From Chloroflexota bacterium (GTDB lineage Bacteria; Chloroflexota; Ktedonobacteria; Ktedonobacterales; Ktedonobacteraceae): 23,131 nt of DNA. The notes under the pieces were generated by a model. That model was not told the DNA's origin. It ran no database searches and saw nothing but the letters and a program-made list of their open reading frames with translations. The position numbers were made by a program, and so were the translations under genes. The stretch covers positions 1-23,131 of the forward strand of contig VBJK01000070.1 in NCBI GenBank assembly GCA_005879655.1, read 5' to 3'. Numbering within the stretch: the stretch's first letter is position 1; every line of letters starts with the position of its first letter. Positions 16,127 to 23,131 of this stretch are shown in pieces.

Positions 16127-17017
16127 GTGAGCCAAACGTGTAGCCAAGCAACCATCTCTCATTCCCATCGTGTCCAGGGGCGTTTGCGCTTGAAATTTGC
16201 ACACGATCCGCTTACCCAGCTCACCCAATTAGCCACCTGCGAGCAGCAACAACCCTTACAGGTCATTCGCGCCTTCCCGCTAGCACACGGTGGTGTCTTA
16301 GTCCATCTGCATAATCTTTCCGGTGGTATACTAGGCGGAGACCTGTTGACGCTTGAGATAGAGGTAGGTGCTGATGCTTACGCACAACTGACCTCGACCA
16401 GCGCGACCAGGCTCTATCGTTGTCGTCCCGCAGCACCAATGGCAAGGCAAACGATGACCGTACAGGTACACAGCAATGGCTTGCTCGAATACGTGCCCGA
16501 TCCACTGATCCCGTTTGCTGGTGCGCGCTATCAGCAGCAGACGCAGATCGACCTCGCGGATGGAGCTGGTCTTTTCTGGTGGGAAACGGTTGCCCCAGGT
16601 CGTACCGCCCATGGTGAGTGCTTTGCTTACGACTTATTGCAGCTAGAATACACGATCACTGCCGGTGGCAAGCCATTAGCCATTGAACGCTCTAGGCTTA
16701 TGCCTCAGCAACATGCCATGCAATCGTTGGCGCGACTTGGACCGTACCGCTATATGGGTAGCTTTTATATTTGCCGTGTCGGCTTAGCTGCTACCCGCTG
16801 GCTACAGCTAGAACAGCAATTGCAAGAGTTGGCTTACCAGTTCAGCCGACCAGACGAGATCATCTGGGGTGTCAGTACACTGACAGCACATGGTCTGGTC
16901 GTACGTGTGTTAAGTTGCCAGGGACGCGAGATCGCGCAGGGACTGCTCTCTTTCTGGCGTGAGGCTAAGCAAGCGCTCTATGGACAGGTTGCCAGTCCAC
17001 CGCGCAAAATTTATTAA
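16127..17017 (+). CDS. ureD: Urease accessory protein UreD (UreH)
   Basis: UreD binds apo-urease and, with UreF and UreG, guides nickel to the active site. The 296-residue product is of normal length and shows the family pattern: GRLRLKFAHD, NLSGGILGGDLL, 'QLTSTSATRLYRC' and LLEYVPDPLIPFAGARYQQ, then 'WWETVAPGR' and a C-terminal 'REIAQGLLSFWREAKQALYG'. Start GTG 16127 follows AAGGGGA with 6 bases spacing. It lies 19 bases after ureF. A GC-rich repeat and 191 bases separate it from ureA, so ureA may have its own transcription or depend on read-through. Confidence 0.93.
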   Translation: MSQTCSQATISHSHRVQGRLRLKFAHDPLTQLTQLATCEQQQPLQVIRAFPLAHGGVLVHLHNLSGGILGGDLLTLEIEVGADAYAQLTSTSATRLYRCRPAAPMARQTMTVQVHSNGLLEYVPDPLIPFAGARYQQQTQIDLADGAGLFWWETVAPGRTAHGECFAYDLLQLEYTITAGGKPLAIERSRLMPQQHAMQSLARLGPYRYMGSFYICRVGLAATRWLQLEQQLQELAYQFSRPDEIIWGVSTLTAHGLVVRVLSCQGREIAQGLLSFWREAKQALYGQVASPPRKIY

Positions 17018-17029
17018 GACGATATTTTG

Positions 17030-17172
17030 GGCCTTGGGGGTCCAGGGGCGAAGCCTCGTCTTTCGGGGTTTGGGGTGTCCCTCATAGGCACGAACTTTAG
17101 CGGGGGTCCAGGGGACGGTAGCCCCTTGGCGGGGTTTGGGTGTCCCCAAATGCTCCCCCCAAAGGGTTTTGG
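17030..17172. repeat. GC-rich 'ggggtccagggg' repeat between ureD and ureA
   Basis: Two copies of the GC-rich motif (near 17037 and 17102) with 'cataggc.cgaact..agcggg' between them match the tandem repeat at 7602-7970. The segment is rich in short inverted repeats (for example CCCCTTGGCGGGG and GGTGTCCCC). It splits the urease unit in two and may weaken or modulate read-through into ureA. Confidence 0.8.
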
Positions 17173-17208
17173 GATTCTGCACTAGCAGAGATAAGAAGGA
17201 GGCTTTCT

Positions 17209-17598
17209 GTGCATCTTACAGCACGCGAACAAGAAAAACTCTTAGTCTTTGTCGCCGCCGAACTGGCTCGCAAACGCCAAGCGCGCGGTCTCAAGCTCAA
17301 CTATCCAGAGGCTATCGCTATTTTGACCGCCGAAATTATGGAAGCAGCCCGCGATGGCAAGAGCGTGTCCGAGATTATGACCTTCGGGGCCACCATCCTG
17401 AAACGTGGCGATGTCATGGAGGGGATTGCCGAGATGATTCACGAGGTACAGGTTGAGGCTACCTTTCCCGATGGCACGAAACTTGTGACCGTGCACGATC
17501 CCATTCTTTCAATCCCTAACGGGTCGAGAAAGGACGTTGGCTCCCTCGACCTCCCCGGCGGGGAAGTATACACAACAAATCCTGATGAGTCAAGTTGA
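17209..17598 (+). CDS. ureA: Urease gamma subunit UreA, with unusual C-terminal tail
   Basis: UreA is the small structural subunit of urease (urea to ammonia and carbamate). The core is typical: [20 protein letters not shown], then [18 protein letters not shown], '[11 protein letters not shown]', [20 protein letters not shown] and [11 protein letters not shown] at residue 100 or so, where family members normally end. Here the frame continues for about 29 residues ([16 protein letters not shown] through the end TTNPDESS). The DNA of this tail (17523-17605) is homologous to the 3' end and flank of dtd at 22004-22086, so the tail is probably a rearrangement product. Start GTG 17209 follows AAGGAGG with 6 bases spacing. 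ureB starts 24 bases after the stop. Confidence 0.95.
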   Translation: MHLTAREQEKLLVFVAAELARKRQARGLKLNYPEAIAILTAEIMEAARDGKSVSEIMTFGATILKRGDVMEGIAEMIHEVQVEATFPDGTKLVTVHDPILSIPNGSRKDVGSLDLPGGEVYTTNPDESS

Positions 17599-17605
17599 AA
17601 TGCAC
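17523..17605 (+). repeat. Segment homologous to the dtd 3' end (copy in ureA tail)
   Basis: These 83 bases align without gaps to 22004-22086, with about 63 identities by my count. Shared blocks include GTCGAGAAAGG and AGTATACA, plus CAAATCCT and ATGAGTCAA. In ureA it encodes most of the extra tail and runs past the stop; at dtd it covers the last codons and the downstream flank. Confidence 0.75.
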
Positions 17606-17622
17606 AAGACTGGAGGACAACG

Positions 17623-17958
17623 ATGAAACCAGGAGAGTATTTACTGCATGAAGAGGCAGGCGACATCCTCGCCAATGCTGGACGCCAGACGGTCACACTA
17701 TTGATCAAACATACTGGTGACAGACCAGTGCAGGTCGGTAGCCACTATCACTTCTTCGAGGTCAACCGCGCGCTAGAGTTTGACCGGGCTGCTGCTTATG
17801 GTATGCGACTGAATGTTGCTGCCGGGACTGCTGTGCGCTTTGAGCCGGGTGAGGAGAAGGATGTCCAGCTGGTGGCATTTGGTGGGAATAGGGTAGTGTA
17901 TGGGCATAATGGGAAGGTGAATGGGGTGTTGGAGGAGATGCCATTGGCAGACGAGTAA
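17623..17958 (+). CDS. ureB: Urease beta subunit UreB
   Basis: UreB is the second small structural subunit of urease and packs against the alpha subunit. The 111-residue product has the family hallmarks: MKPGEYLL, the '[15 protein letters not shown]' strand, '[15 protein letters not shown]', '[19 protein letters not shown]' and a [14 protein letters not shown] end. Start ATG 17623 follows GGAGG with 6 bases spacing. It lies 24 bases after ureA. Normally ureC would follow directly; here a repeat element lies downstream and ureC faces the opposite way. Confidence 0.96.
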   Translation: MKPGEYLLHEEAGDILANAGRQTVTLLIKHTGDRPVQVGSHYHFFEVNRALEFDRAAAYGMRLNVAAGTAVRFEPGEEKDVQLVAFGGNRVVYGHNGKVNGVLEEMPLADE

Positions 17959-18003
17959 GGACGGCACGTCATTTTTCTGCACCGAGGAGAGCCACAATAC
18001 ATC

Positions 18004-18189
18004 CCGTAGCTGCGCAATTTATTGCGCCGGGTCTACCAATCAATAAAATATGCACAATAAACCACAAATTTCCGTAGCTGCGCAATTTTATTGCGCCGGG
18101 GGCCACCAATCAACAAAGCATGCGCAATAAATTGTGCATCCACCGCGATGTTTATTGGTGCGCATGGCGCAATAAATTGCGCAGCTACG
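18004..18189. repeat. MITE-like inverted repeat element, copy B
   Basis: The left end (CCGTAGCTGCGCAATTTATT at 18004) and right end (GCGCAATAAATTGCGC inside 18166-18189) are inverted copies of each other. A 68-bp internal duplication (units starting at 18004 and 18072) makes this copy longer than the other two. It lies between the convergent 3' ends of ureB and ureC, where it could also stop both transcripts. Confidence 0.85.
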
Positions 18190-18224
18190 ATTTTCTTCTT
18201 ACTTTACATGCACAAACTTGCCTG

Positions 18225-19949
18225 TTAAAACAAAAAATACCGCTGCGCCAACGGCAGCACCGTCGCCGGTTCACACGTCAGCAACTCACCATCCGCGCGC
18301 ACCTCATACGTCTCTGGATCAACCTCAATTGCCGGTGTCGCATCATTATGAATCATACTCGCCTTACCAACCGTACGGCAATGCTCGACCGCCGCCGCCG
18401 TTTTGCGTAAGCCAAGCTTCTGCGGTAGCGCCTCCTCGATAGCCAGCTTTGACAGAAATGTCAGACTCGTAGCAGCAGTCGCACCACCAAACGAACCAAA
18501 CATTGGACGATACAAGACAGGTTGTGGCGTGGGAATCGAAGCGTTGGCATCCCCCATCAGGCTCCAGGAGATAAAGCCACCCTTAATAATCATGTCCGGC
18601 TTAACACCAAAGAACGCCGGACGCCATAACACAAGATCCGCCAACTTGCCAGGCTCAATTGAACCGACATGTTGCGCAATACCGTGCGTAACAGCGGGAT
18701 TAATCGTGTACTTAGCAACGTAGCGTTTGACACGGTAGTTATCATTACGTGCAGAGTCATGTGGCAGTGGCCCGCGCTGTACCTTCATCTTATGCGCCGT
18801 CTGCCATGTACGCGTCACCACTTCACCAATACGCCCCATAGCCTGCGAATCACTGGAAAGCATACTAAAGACCCCCAGATCATGAAGAATATCTTCAGCC
18901 GCGATCGTTTCAGGACGAATGCGGCTCTCTGCAAAGGCAACATCCTCTGGCACTTGCGGATTGAGGTGATGACACACCATTAACATATCTAAGTGCTCAG
19001 CAATAGTATTAGTTGTGAACGGCATTGTTGGATTTGTCGAGGATGGCAGAATATTCTGGTATGAGGCGATACGAATAATATCGGGTGCATGGCCTCCACC
19101 AGCCCCTTCAGTGTGATAAGTATGAATAGTACGTCCATTGATGGCATTAATGGTATCTTCAACAAAACCTGCTTCGTTAATTGTATCCGTATGGATGGCA
19201 ACCTGCACATCGTAGGCATCAGCTACTTTAAGGCACGTATCAATGGCAGCTGGCGTCGTGCCCCAATCCTCATGCAGCTTCAAACCACAGGCCCCCGCAC
19301 GAATCTGCTCGATCAGCGGCGCTTCGGTTGCGGTATTCCCCTTGCCCAAAAAGCCAAAGTTGACCGGCCAAGCTTCAGCAGCTTGCAACATGCGTGCCAG
19401 GTTCCAGGCCCCAGGAGTACAGGTCGTCGCATTTGTGCCAGTAGCAGGACCCGTACCGCCGCCGATCATCGTGGTGATGCCATTAGACATCGCCTCATAG
19501 ACTTGCTGCGGGGCAATAAAATGGATATGGGAGTCAATGCCGCCCGCCGTCACAATCATATTTTCGCCCGCAACCACCTCGGTCCCAGAGCCGACAACCA
19601 GCTCAGGATCAACACCTTCCATCGTATCAGGATTGCCCGCCTTACCAACTTTCACGATGCGTCCATCCTTGATCCCGATATCGCCTTTGACAATGCCCCA
19701 ATGGTCGATAATTAATGCATTGGTGATGACAAGATCAAGTGTACCCGGTGTCTCCTCTCGCGTCGCACGACTACTCTGTCCCATGCCATCCCGAATGACT
19801 TTTCCGCCGCCAAAGGTGATTTCATCCCCGTACACCGTAAAGTCTTTCTCTACCTCAATTATCAGTTCAGTGTCCGCGAGACGCACGCGATCACCGGTCG
19901 TTGGACCATAGAGATCGGCATACGTGCCGCGTGGAATGTGCAAACTCAT
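18225..19949 (-). CDS. ureC: Urease alpha (catalytic) subunit UreC
   Basis: UreC holds the dinickel active site that hydrolyses urea. The 574-residue product is of family length (about 570). Ligands are present: HIHF near residue 140, the Lys that is carbamylated in GLKLHEDWG near 223, His in [10 protein letters not shown], His in GGGHAPD, and Asp in [11 protein letters not shown] near 364. The flap Cys-His of MVCHHLN near 323 is also kept, so the enzyme should be active. Start ATG 19949 has AGGAG 12 bases upstream. A -10-like TATACT lies at 20044-20039. Unlike usual ureABC operons, ureC is convergent with ureAB and must be transcribed separately. Repeat elements flank it on both sides. Confidence 0.97.
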   Translation of the reverse strand: MSLHIPRGTYADLYGPTTGDRVRLADTELIIEVEKDFTVYGDEITFGGGKVIRDGMGQSSRATREETPGTLDLVITNALIIDHWGIVKGDIGIKDGRIVKVGKAGNPDTMEGVDPELVVGSGTEVVAGENMIVTAGGIDSHIHFIAPQQVYEAMSNGITTMIGGGTGPATGTNATTCTPGAWNLARMLQAAEAWPVNFGFLGKGNTATEAPLIEQIRAGACGLKLHEDWGTTPAAIDTCLKVADAYDVQVAIHTDTINEAGFVEDTINAINGRTIHTYHTEGAGGGHAPDIIRIASYQNILPSSTNPTMPFTTNTIAEHLDMLMVCHHLNPQVPEDVAFAESRIRPETIAAEDILHDLGVFSMLSSDSQAMGRIGEVVTRTWQTAHKMKVQRGPLPHDSARNDNYRVKRYVAKYTINPAVTHGIAQHVGSIEPGKLADLVLWRPAFFGVKPDMIIKGGFISWSLMGDANASIPTPQPVLYRPMFGSFGGATAATSLTFLSKLAIEEALPQKLGLRKTAAAVEHCRTVGKASMIHNDATPAIEVDPETYEVRADGELLTCEPATVLPLAQRYFLF

Positions 19950-20117
19950 AACTCAAGCTGTCTCCTAAATTATGTACTGGTGGCTCGTCTGAAATATGTG
20001 GAATGCAGGAGGATTGTCCTGCTCAGATTTCTCACTTGAGTATATCATTTAGAATGCTTTTTTGGCATCTACGTCTTGCAAAAAATCCTTATTTTTTGCA
20101 GGCAAGCCGTGCGCGTA

Positions 20118-20240
20118 AAGATCGTAGTTGCGCAATTTATTGCGCTGTGCTCCAAGAAAAAAATCTGTAGACGCGCAATTCATTGCGCCTGTTTTCTTTG
20201 CTCATGTCCCTGGCACAATAAATTGCGCAACTACGATCTT
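20118..20240. repeat. MITE-like inverted repeat element, copy C
   Basis: A perfect 25-bp terminal inverted repeat (20118-20142 with 20216-20240) bounds a 123-bp element. It has a further internal unit, GACGCGCAATTCATTGCGCC, ending at 20190. It belongs to the same family as 15238-15352 and 18004-18189. It sits just upstream of the ureC promoter region. Confidence 0.88.
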
Positions 20241-20266
20241 CAATGCAAAAAAGACGTGCACTCATA

Positions 20267-20399
20267 ATTAGATATTGGTGATCATGCCTTAATTATTTCA
20301 CAATTCACGCTATAAGCAGACATACGCCGTGGGCGGTGGCCCAGCTTCACGAGTGCTGCACACCCAAGTATTGCTGAGCCGCTCTTTGAACAATTTAAG
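20267..20399 (+). pseudogene. Fragment of a duplicated dtd gene
   Basis: These 133 bases align without gaps to 21757-21889 inside intact dtd, with 17 differences by my count (about 87% identity). The translation keeps SQFTL but then hits a stop (TAA) in place of a Tyr-Ala segment, and both ends of the gene are missing. It is a dead partial copy lying about 1.5 kb from the intact gene in the same orientation. The bases from 20400 to 20536 show no gene. Confidence 0.9.
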
Positions 20400-20536
20400 G
20401 GGCCTTGCGCGAATAAGTTGACAGGCAGTCAATATACAACACCATCTTGTCTTCGCTTGTCAGCACAACCTCCTGCTGACGCTCGTCTGCAAGCTGGAGG
20501 TCTGTCTACTGCTGCTTACCCATCGTGTCACTCACC

Positions 20537-21199
20537 TCACTTCGGTGAGGAAGGACGCAACTCTTTCTTAAATGCTAACACGATGAGAGGAAGCAAGAGT
20601 AATGTGATCCAGTTCCAAAGCGTCCCATTCTTTTGGAAGCCCGTCCAAGTCCAACCAAAGAAGTAGCCTCCCACTACCAACGCCATCAAGACGGCCAAAA
20701 CTATCGCAGGCACGACAATATTCCAAGGTTCCTGTGCTTTGATCCAGATCGGCAGAACCGCCAGCACAATCGGTAACATAAACAAATTCAACCAAGCCCA
20801 AAGTGTCCCATTCTGTGGGAAGCCTGTCCAAGTCCAACCAAAGAAGTAGCCTCCCACTACCAACGCCATCAAGACGGCCAAAACTATCGCAAGCACAACA
20901 ATATGCAGCCTCCAACTTGCCCGCGCTTTGAGCCAGATCGGCGCAACCGCTACTGCAATTGGTAACATGAACAAATTCAACCAATCCCAAAGCGTCCCAT
21001 TCTCTTGGAAGCCTGTCCAAGTCCAGCCAAAGACGTGACTCAGCACTACTAACTCCACAAAGGCTATTAGGGCTACCAGAGTTACGACGTAAAGCAATAC
21101 AATCCTTAGTTTCCATTTGGATGGATTAGCATGCTGAAGAAGCAGCGCAACGCGCTGTTTCCATACAGATAGAGTAGGCTTCTCAAGTCTCTGATCCAT
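20537..21199 (-). CDS. Membrane protein of three tandem two-helix repeats
   Basis: The 220-residue product starts with a basic cytosolic-type segment, then has three copies of a unit made of a hydrophobic helix, 'FGWTWTGF..NGTLW.W' and a second hydrophobic helix ending LPI or similar. This gives about six membrane spans. Repeats are 61-63 residues apart. Two of the units share 66 identical bases (20643-20708 and 20826-20891), so one arose recently or was homogenised by gene conversion. It ends in a charged tail (KKELRPSSPK). Start ATG 21199 is preferred to a TTG at 21226 that abuts its own GGAG. I recall GWTWTGF units in many Ktedonobacteria membrane proteins; the function is unknown. Its stop overlaps a small CCTCAC/GTGAGG hairpin. 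Confidence 0.85.
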   Translation of the reverse strand: MDQRLEKPTLSVWKQRVALLLQHANPSKWKLRIVLLYVVTLVALIAFVELVVLSHVFGWTWTGFQENGTLWDWLNLFMLPIAVAVAPIWLKARASWRLHIVVLAIVLAVLMALVVGGYFFGWTWTGFPQNGTLWAWLNLFMLPIVLAVLPIWIKAQEPWNIVVPAIVLAVLMALVVGGYFFGWTWTGFQKNGTLWNWITLLLLPLIVLAFKKELRPSSPK

Positions 21200-21505
21200 G
21201 ACGCCCTCTTTGTTTGTTGAGTACAACTCCTCGTCAGGACGTAGTTTCTACTTGATGTTCAGTACTATTAACATGGCTCACAGAAATATCTATGATATAA
21301 TCATACACTTTTTTTTCTGTAAATAGCAATAGTAGTGTTAAAAAAAGATTACAACAATTCATAAATCTATATTTGAAAACATATATCATACAGAGCGCAT
21401 TTTGCCAGCTCCGGTCATACGATGACAGCACCAAGAAGACAAGCATCATCATACTCATGCTCATACCAGCCAGCACCAATAACGATCTGCCTATTAAAAG
21501 TACTA

Positions 21506-21511
21506 TATAAT
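21506..21511 (+). promoter_or_regulatory. Possible -10 box of dtd
   Basis: TATAAT at 21506-21511 lies about 50 bases before the TTG start of dtd; a TATGAT at 21515-21520 is an alternative. Neither has a convincing -35 box. The 21200-21559 stretch is AT-rich and must hold the divergent promoters of dtd and the membrane-protein gene; no gene is seen in it. Confidence 0.3.
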
Positions 21512-21559
21512 TGCTATGATAAAGGCAACATCCTAATAAACAAACCCAAGGAGATACCA

Positions 21560-22021
21560 TTGAGAGCACTCCTCCAACGCGTAAGCCACGCCAGCGTCAC
21601 CGTCGATCAACAAATCGTAGGCCAGATTGAGCAAGGACTACTCATCCTGCTGGGTATTGGACAGGGAGATACCGCAGCACAGGTCAAAACCCTGGTAGAA
21701 AAAATTATCCATATGCGCATCTTTGAAGATAGTGAAGGGAAGATGAACCGTTCTTTATTAGATATTGGCGGTCATGCCTTAGTTGTTTCACAATTCACGT
21801 TATACGCAGACACACAGCGTGGACGGCGGCCCAACTTCACGAGTGCTGCACACCCCAGCGTCGCTGAGCCGCTCTTTGAACACTTTAAGACCACGATGGC
21901 ACAGTATGGGGTGCCAACGGTAAGCGGGATTTTTGGTGCTACCATGGAAATCCAACTTTGCAATTACGGGCCAGTGACGATTATGCTCGATGTTTCAAAC
22001 CCCGTCGAGAAAGGCCCCTAG
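21560..22021 (+). CDS. dtd: D-aminoacyl-tRNA deacylase
   Basis: Dtd hydrolyses D-amino acids mischarged onto tRNA, a cytosolic proofreading role. The 153-residue product matches family length (about 145-150). It begins [16 protein letters not shown] and carries the active-site SQFTLYAD motif, 'RRPNFTSAA' and a C-terminal [10 protein letters not shown] (the family's GPVT motif). Start TTG 21560 follows AAGGAG with 6 bases spacing; an open frame back to 21422 has no such site. The gene is convergent with priA. A broken partial copy lies at 20267-20399, and its 3' end is homologous to the ureA tail. Confidence 0.95.
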   Translation: MRALLQRVSHASVTVDQQIVGQIEQGLLILLGIGQGDTAAQVKTLVEKIIHMRIFEDSEGKMNRSLLDIGGHALVVSQFTLYADTQRGRRPNFTSAAHPSVAEPLFEHFKTTMAQYGVPTVSGIFGATMEIQLCNYGPVTIMLDVSNPVEKGP

Positions 22022-22086
22022 CTCCCGTTACCTTTCTAGAGGGAGAGTATACATACCAAATCCTAATGAGTCAAATAGAAATGTAC
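22004..22086 (+). repeat. dtd 3' end and flank, homologous to the ureA tail
   Basis: This is the partner of 17523-17605 (ungapped, about 76% identical). It covers the last six codons of dtd and 65 bases of downstream flank. A short extra tandem copy of 'atagaaatgYac' follows. It is probably the donor or parent version, because it includes the true end of dtd. Confidence 0.7.
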
Positions 22087-22107
22087 TAATAGAAATGCAC
22101 TGAGGGA

Positions 22108-23131
22108 CTATAGCGCGCTCACCGGATCAATATCAATCTCCCAACCAGGGGCATCAATCACACGCAAGAGCTGATGCAGACCCGCACCACGTACAATCAT
22201 TTGCCAGCGATACTTGCCACGCAGACGTTCCATTAAGGCCGGTGCTGGTCCAACGATATCCGTGTCCAGCAGGCCAAGCCGCTCAATCCATTCTGTAAGA
22301 CGTTCGCACAGGGACAATGCTTCGCTCTGGCAACGATGACGATGGGCATGGCTGTAAGTGAACTTGACGAACTGACGAAATGGTGGATAACCGTAGCGCT
22401 GACGCAGGGCGATCTCCGCATGATAAAACTCGTGATAAGCGTGGCGAGCAGCCGTCTCAATACAAAAATGGTGCGGCGTAAAGGTCTGGATAATTACATG
22501 CCCAGCCTCCGCACCACGCCCGGCGCGTCCAGCTACCTGAGTTAATAGCGTGAAGGCCCGCTCAGCAGCAGAATAATCAGGGAGGTTGAGCGCGATATCA
22601 GCCGACACCACACCAACCAAGGTGACACCCGGCAGATCTAAGCCCTTCGCAATCATCTGCGTCCCGATTAAAATATCCGCTTCGCGGTTGGCGAAGCGGT
22701 CCAGTAGTTGTGCATGAGCGTGACGCGTTCGTGCGGTATCGCGGTCCCAGCGCATAAGCCTGGCCGTTGGAAAGGTACGCCGGATCGTCTCCTCAACTTT
22801 CTCTGTACCGAGGCCGAAATAGCGAATACCTGAGCTTTTACAATCGGGACAGAAGTGCAGCACCTTGCTTTGCTTGCCGCAATAGTGGCAGAGCAAGATG
22901 CGCTCGGTCGCGTGATACGTCATTGGTATATCGCATTTATCGCACGACGCCACAAAACCACAATCGCGGCAGAGCACACAACTAGCAGCGCCACGTCGAT
23001 TGAGGAAGAGGATGGCTTGCTGGCCTCGCTCTAAGACGTGTGTCAGCTCTTCATGCAAGCGGCGGCTAATAATGCTGGTATTGCCCACATGCAGTTCGTT
23101 GCGCAGATCGATCACTTCAACTGGCGGGAGC
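22108..23131 (-). CDS. priA: Primosomal replication-restart helicase PriA (C-terminal part)
   Basis: PriA is the 3'-to-5' DNA helicase that recognises stalled forks and starts primosome assembly. The visible part (about 340 residues) runs off the right window edge; the frame stays open through 'LPPVEVIDLRNE'. It has the two zinc-binding clusters with eight Cys (CVLCRDCGFVASCDKC, then CHYCGK and CPDC). It also has the helicase motifs ILIGTQMIAKGLDLPGVTLV, 'DFRAAER'-like DYSAAERAFTLLTQVAGRAG and GHVIIQT, and the C-terminal region YPPFRQF. The C-terminus is complete. It is convergent with dtd, with 86 bases between stops. Confidence 0.96.
   Translation of the reverse strand, partial: LPPVEVIDLRNELHVGNTSIISRRLHEELTHVLERGQQAILFLNRRGAASCVLCRDCGFVASCDKCDIPMTYHATERILLCHYCGKQSKVLHFCPDCKSSGIRYFGLGTEKVEETIRRTFPTARLMRWDRDTARTRHAHAQLLDRFANREADILIGTQMIAKGLDLPGVTLVGVVSADIALNLPDYSAAERAFTLLTQVAGRAGRGAEAGHVIIQTFTPHHFCIETAARHAYHEFYHAEIALRQRYGYPPFRQFVKFTYSHAHRHRCQSEALSLCERLTEWIERLGLLDTDIVGPAPALMERLRGKYRWQMIVRGAGLHQLLRVIDAPGWEIDIDPVSAL

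Noticed and set aside
17140..17208. Longer UreA start
   Set aside because: It translates GC-rich repeat sequence; AAGGAGG and GTG at 17209 give the canonical [10 protein letters not shown] start.
18004..18189. CRISPR-like array (repeated GCGCAAT units)
   Set aside because: The units occur in both orientations, have irregular spacing, no unique spacers of equal length and no cas genes.
19089..19715. 208-aa plus-strand open frame antisense to ureC
   Set aside because: It is a shadow of the strongly conserved ureC coding strand.
21234..21569. 111-aa minus-strand open frame
   Set aside because: It lies in the AT-rich divergent promoter region, overlaps the dtd start and shows no family or ribosome-site support.

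Overview
The window looks like a chromosomal stretch from the Chloroflexota, most likely class Ktedonobacteria. This rests on recognition rather than a search: the NPY/FxGR-type ATPases with a C-terminal HTH, a membrane protein built of repeated GWTWTGF units, a pentapeptide-repeat protein, frequent GTG/TTG starts, and GC-rich 'ggggtccagggg' intergenic repeats. Base composition is moderate (about 50% GC by eye).

Left part (1-3100). A tRNA-Asp(GTC) gene with a clear promoter and a bidirectional terminator is followed by a decayed island. It holds a large-serine-recombinase remnant without its catalytic domain and an endonuclease III pseudogene that has lost its catalytic Asp. The 3' end of the tRNA (177-191) recurs exactly at 2625-2639, so this is probably the scar of an integrated element. 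A short unknown protein and a perfect 68-bp palindrome follow.

Centre left (3100-8000). ribD (riboflavin synthesis) and an upstream pentapeptide-repeat protein form a two-gene minus-strand unit. A 604-aa protein on the plus strand joins an uncharacterised N-terminal domain, a Zn-knuckle-like middle and a beta-propeller-like C-terminus. A tandem GC-rich repeat (about 175 bp unit) closes the region.

Centre (8000-15200). The most unusual locus is a 1639-aa protein with two seven-bladed FG-GAP-like propellers (14 blades), HEAT-like repeats, a beta-rich domain, an AAA-type NTPase and probably a winged helix. Divergent from it lie two tiny paralogous single-membrane-span peptides (31 and 50 aa) and a 462-aa ATPase of the same broad family. 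That second ATPase lacks the Walker B glutamate and ends in a sigma-4-like HTH. This is the best candidate for an undescribed multi-component system, possibly sensing or defence; no function is proven by the sequence.

Right part (15200-22100). A urease cluster runs ureF, ureD, ureA, ureB on the plus strand, but ureC lies convergently on the minus strand. Three MITE-like inverted-repeat elements (core GCGCAATAAATTGCGC) sit upstream of ureF and on both sides of ureC. The facing copies beside ureC suggest a repeat-mediated inversion of an ancestral ureABC order. ureE and ureG are not in the window. UreA carries a tail of about 29 residues whose DNA is homologous to the 3' end and downstream flank of dtd, which lies 4.5 kb away. 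A second, broken dtd fragment lies between ureC and a repeat-built membrane protein. Intact dtd (D-aminoacyl-tRNA deacylase) and the C-terminal part of priA (replication-restart helicase, cut by the window edge) complete the region.
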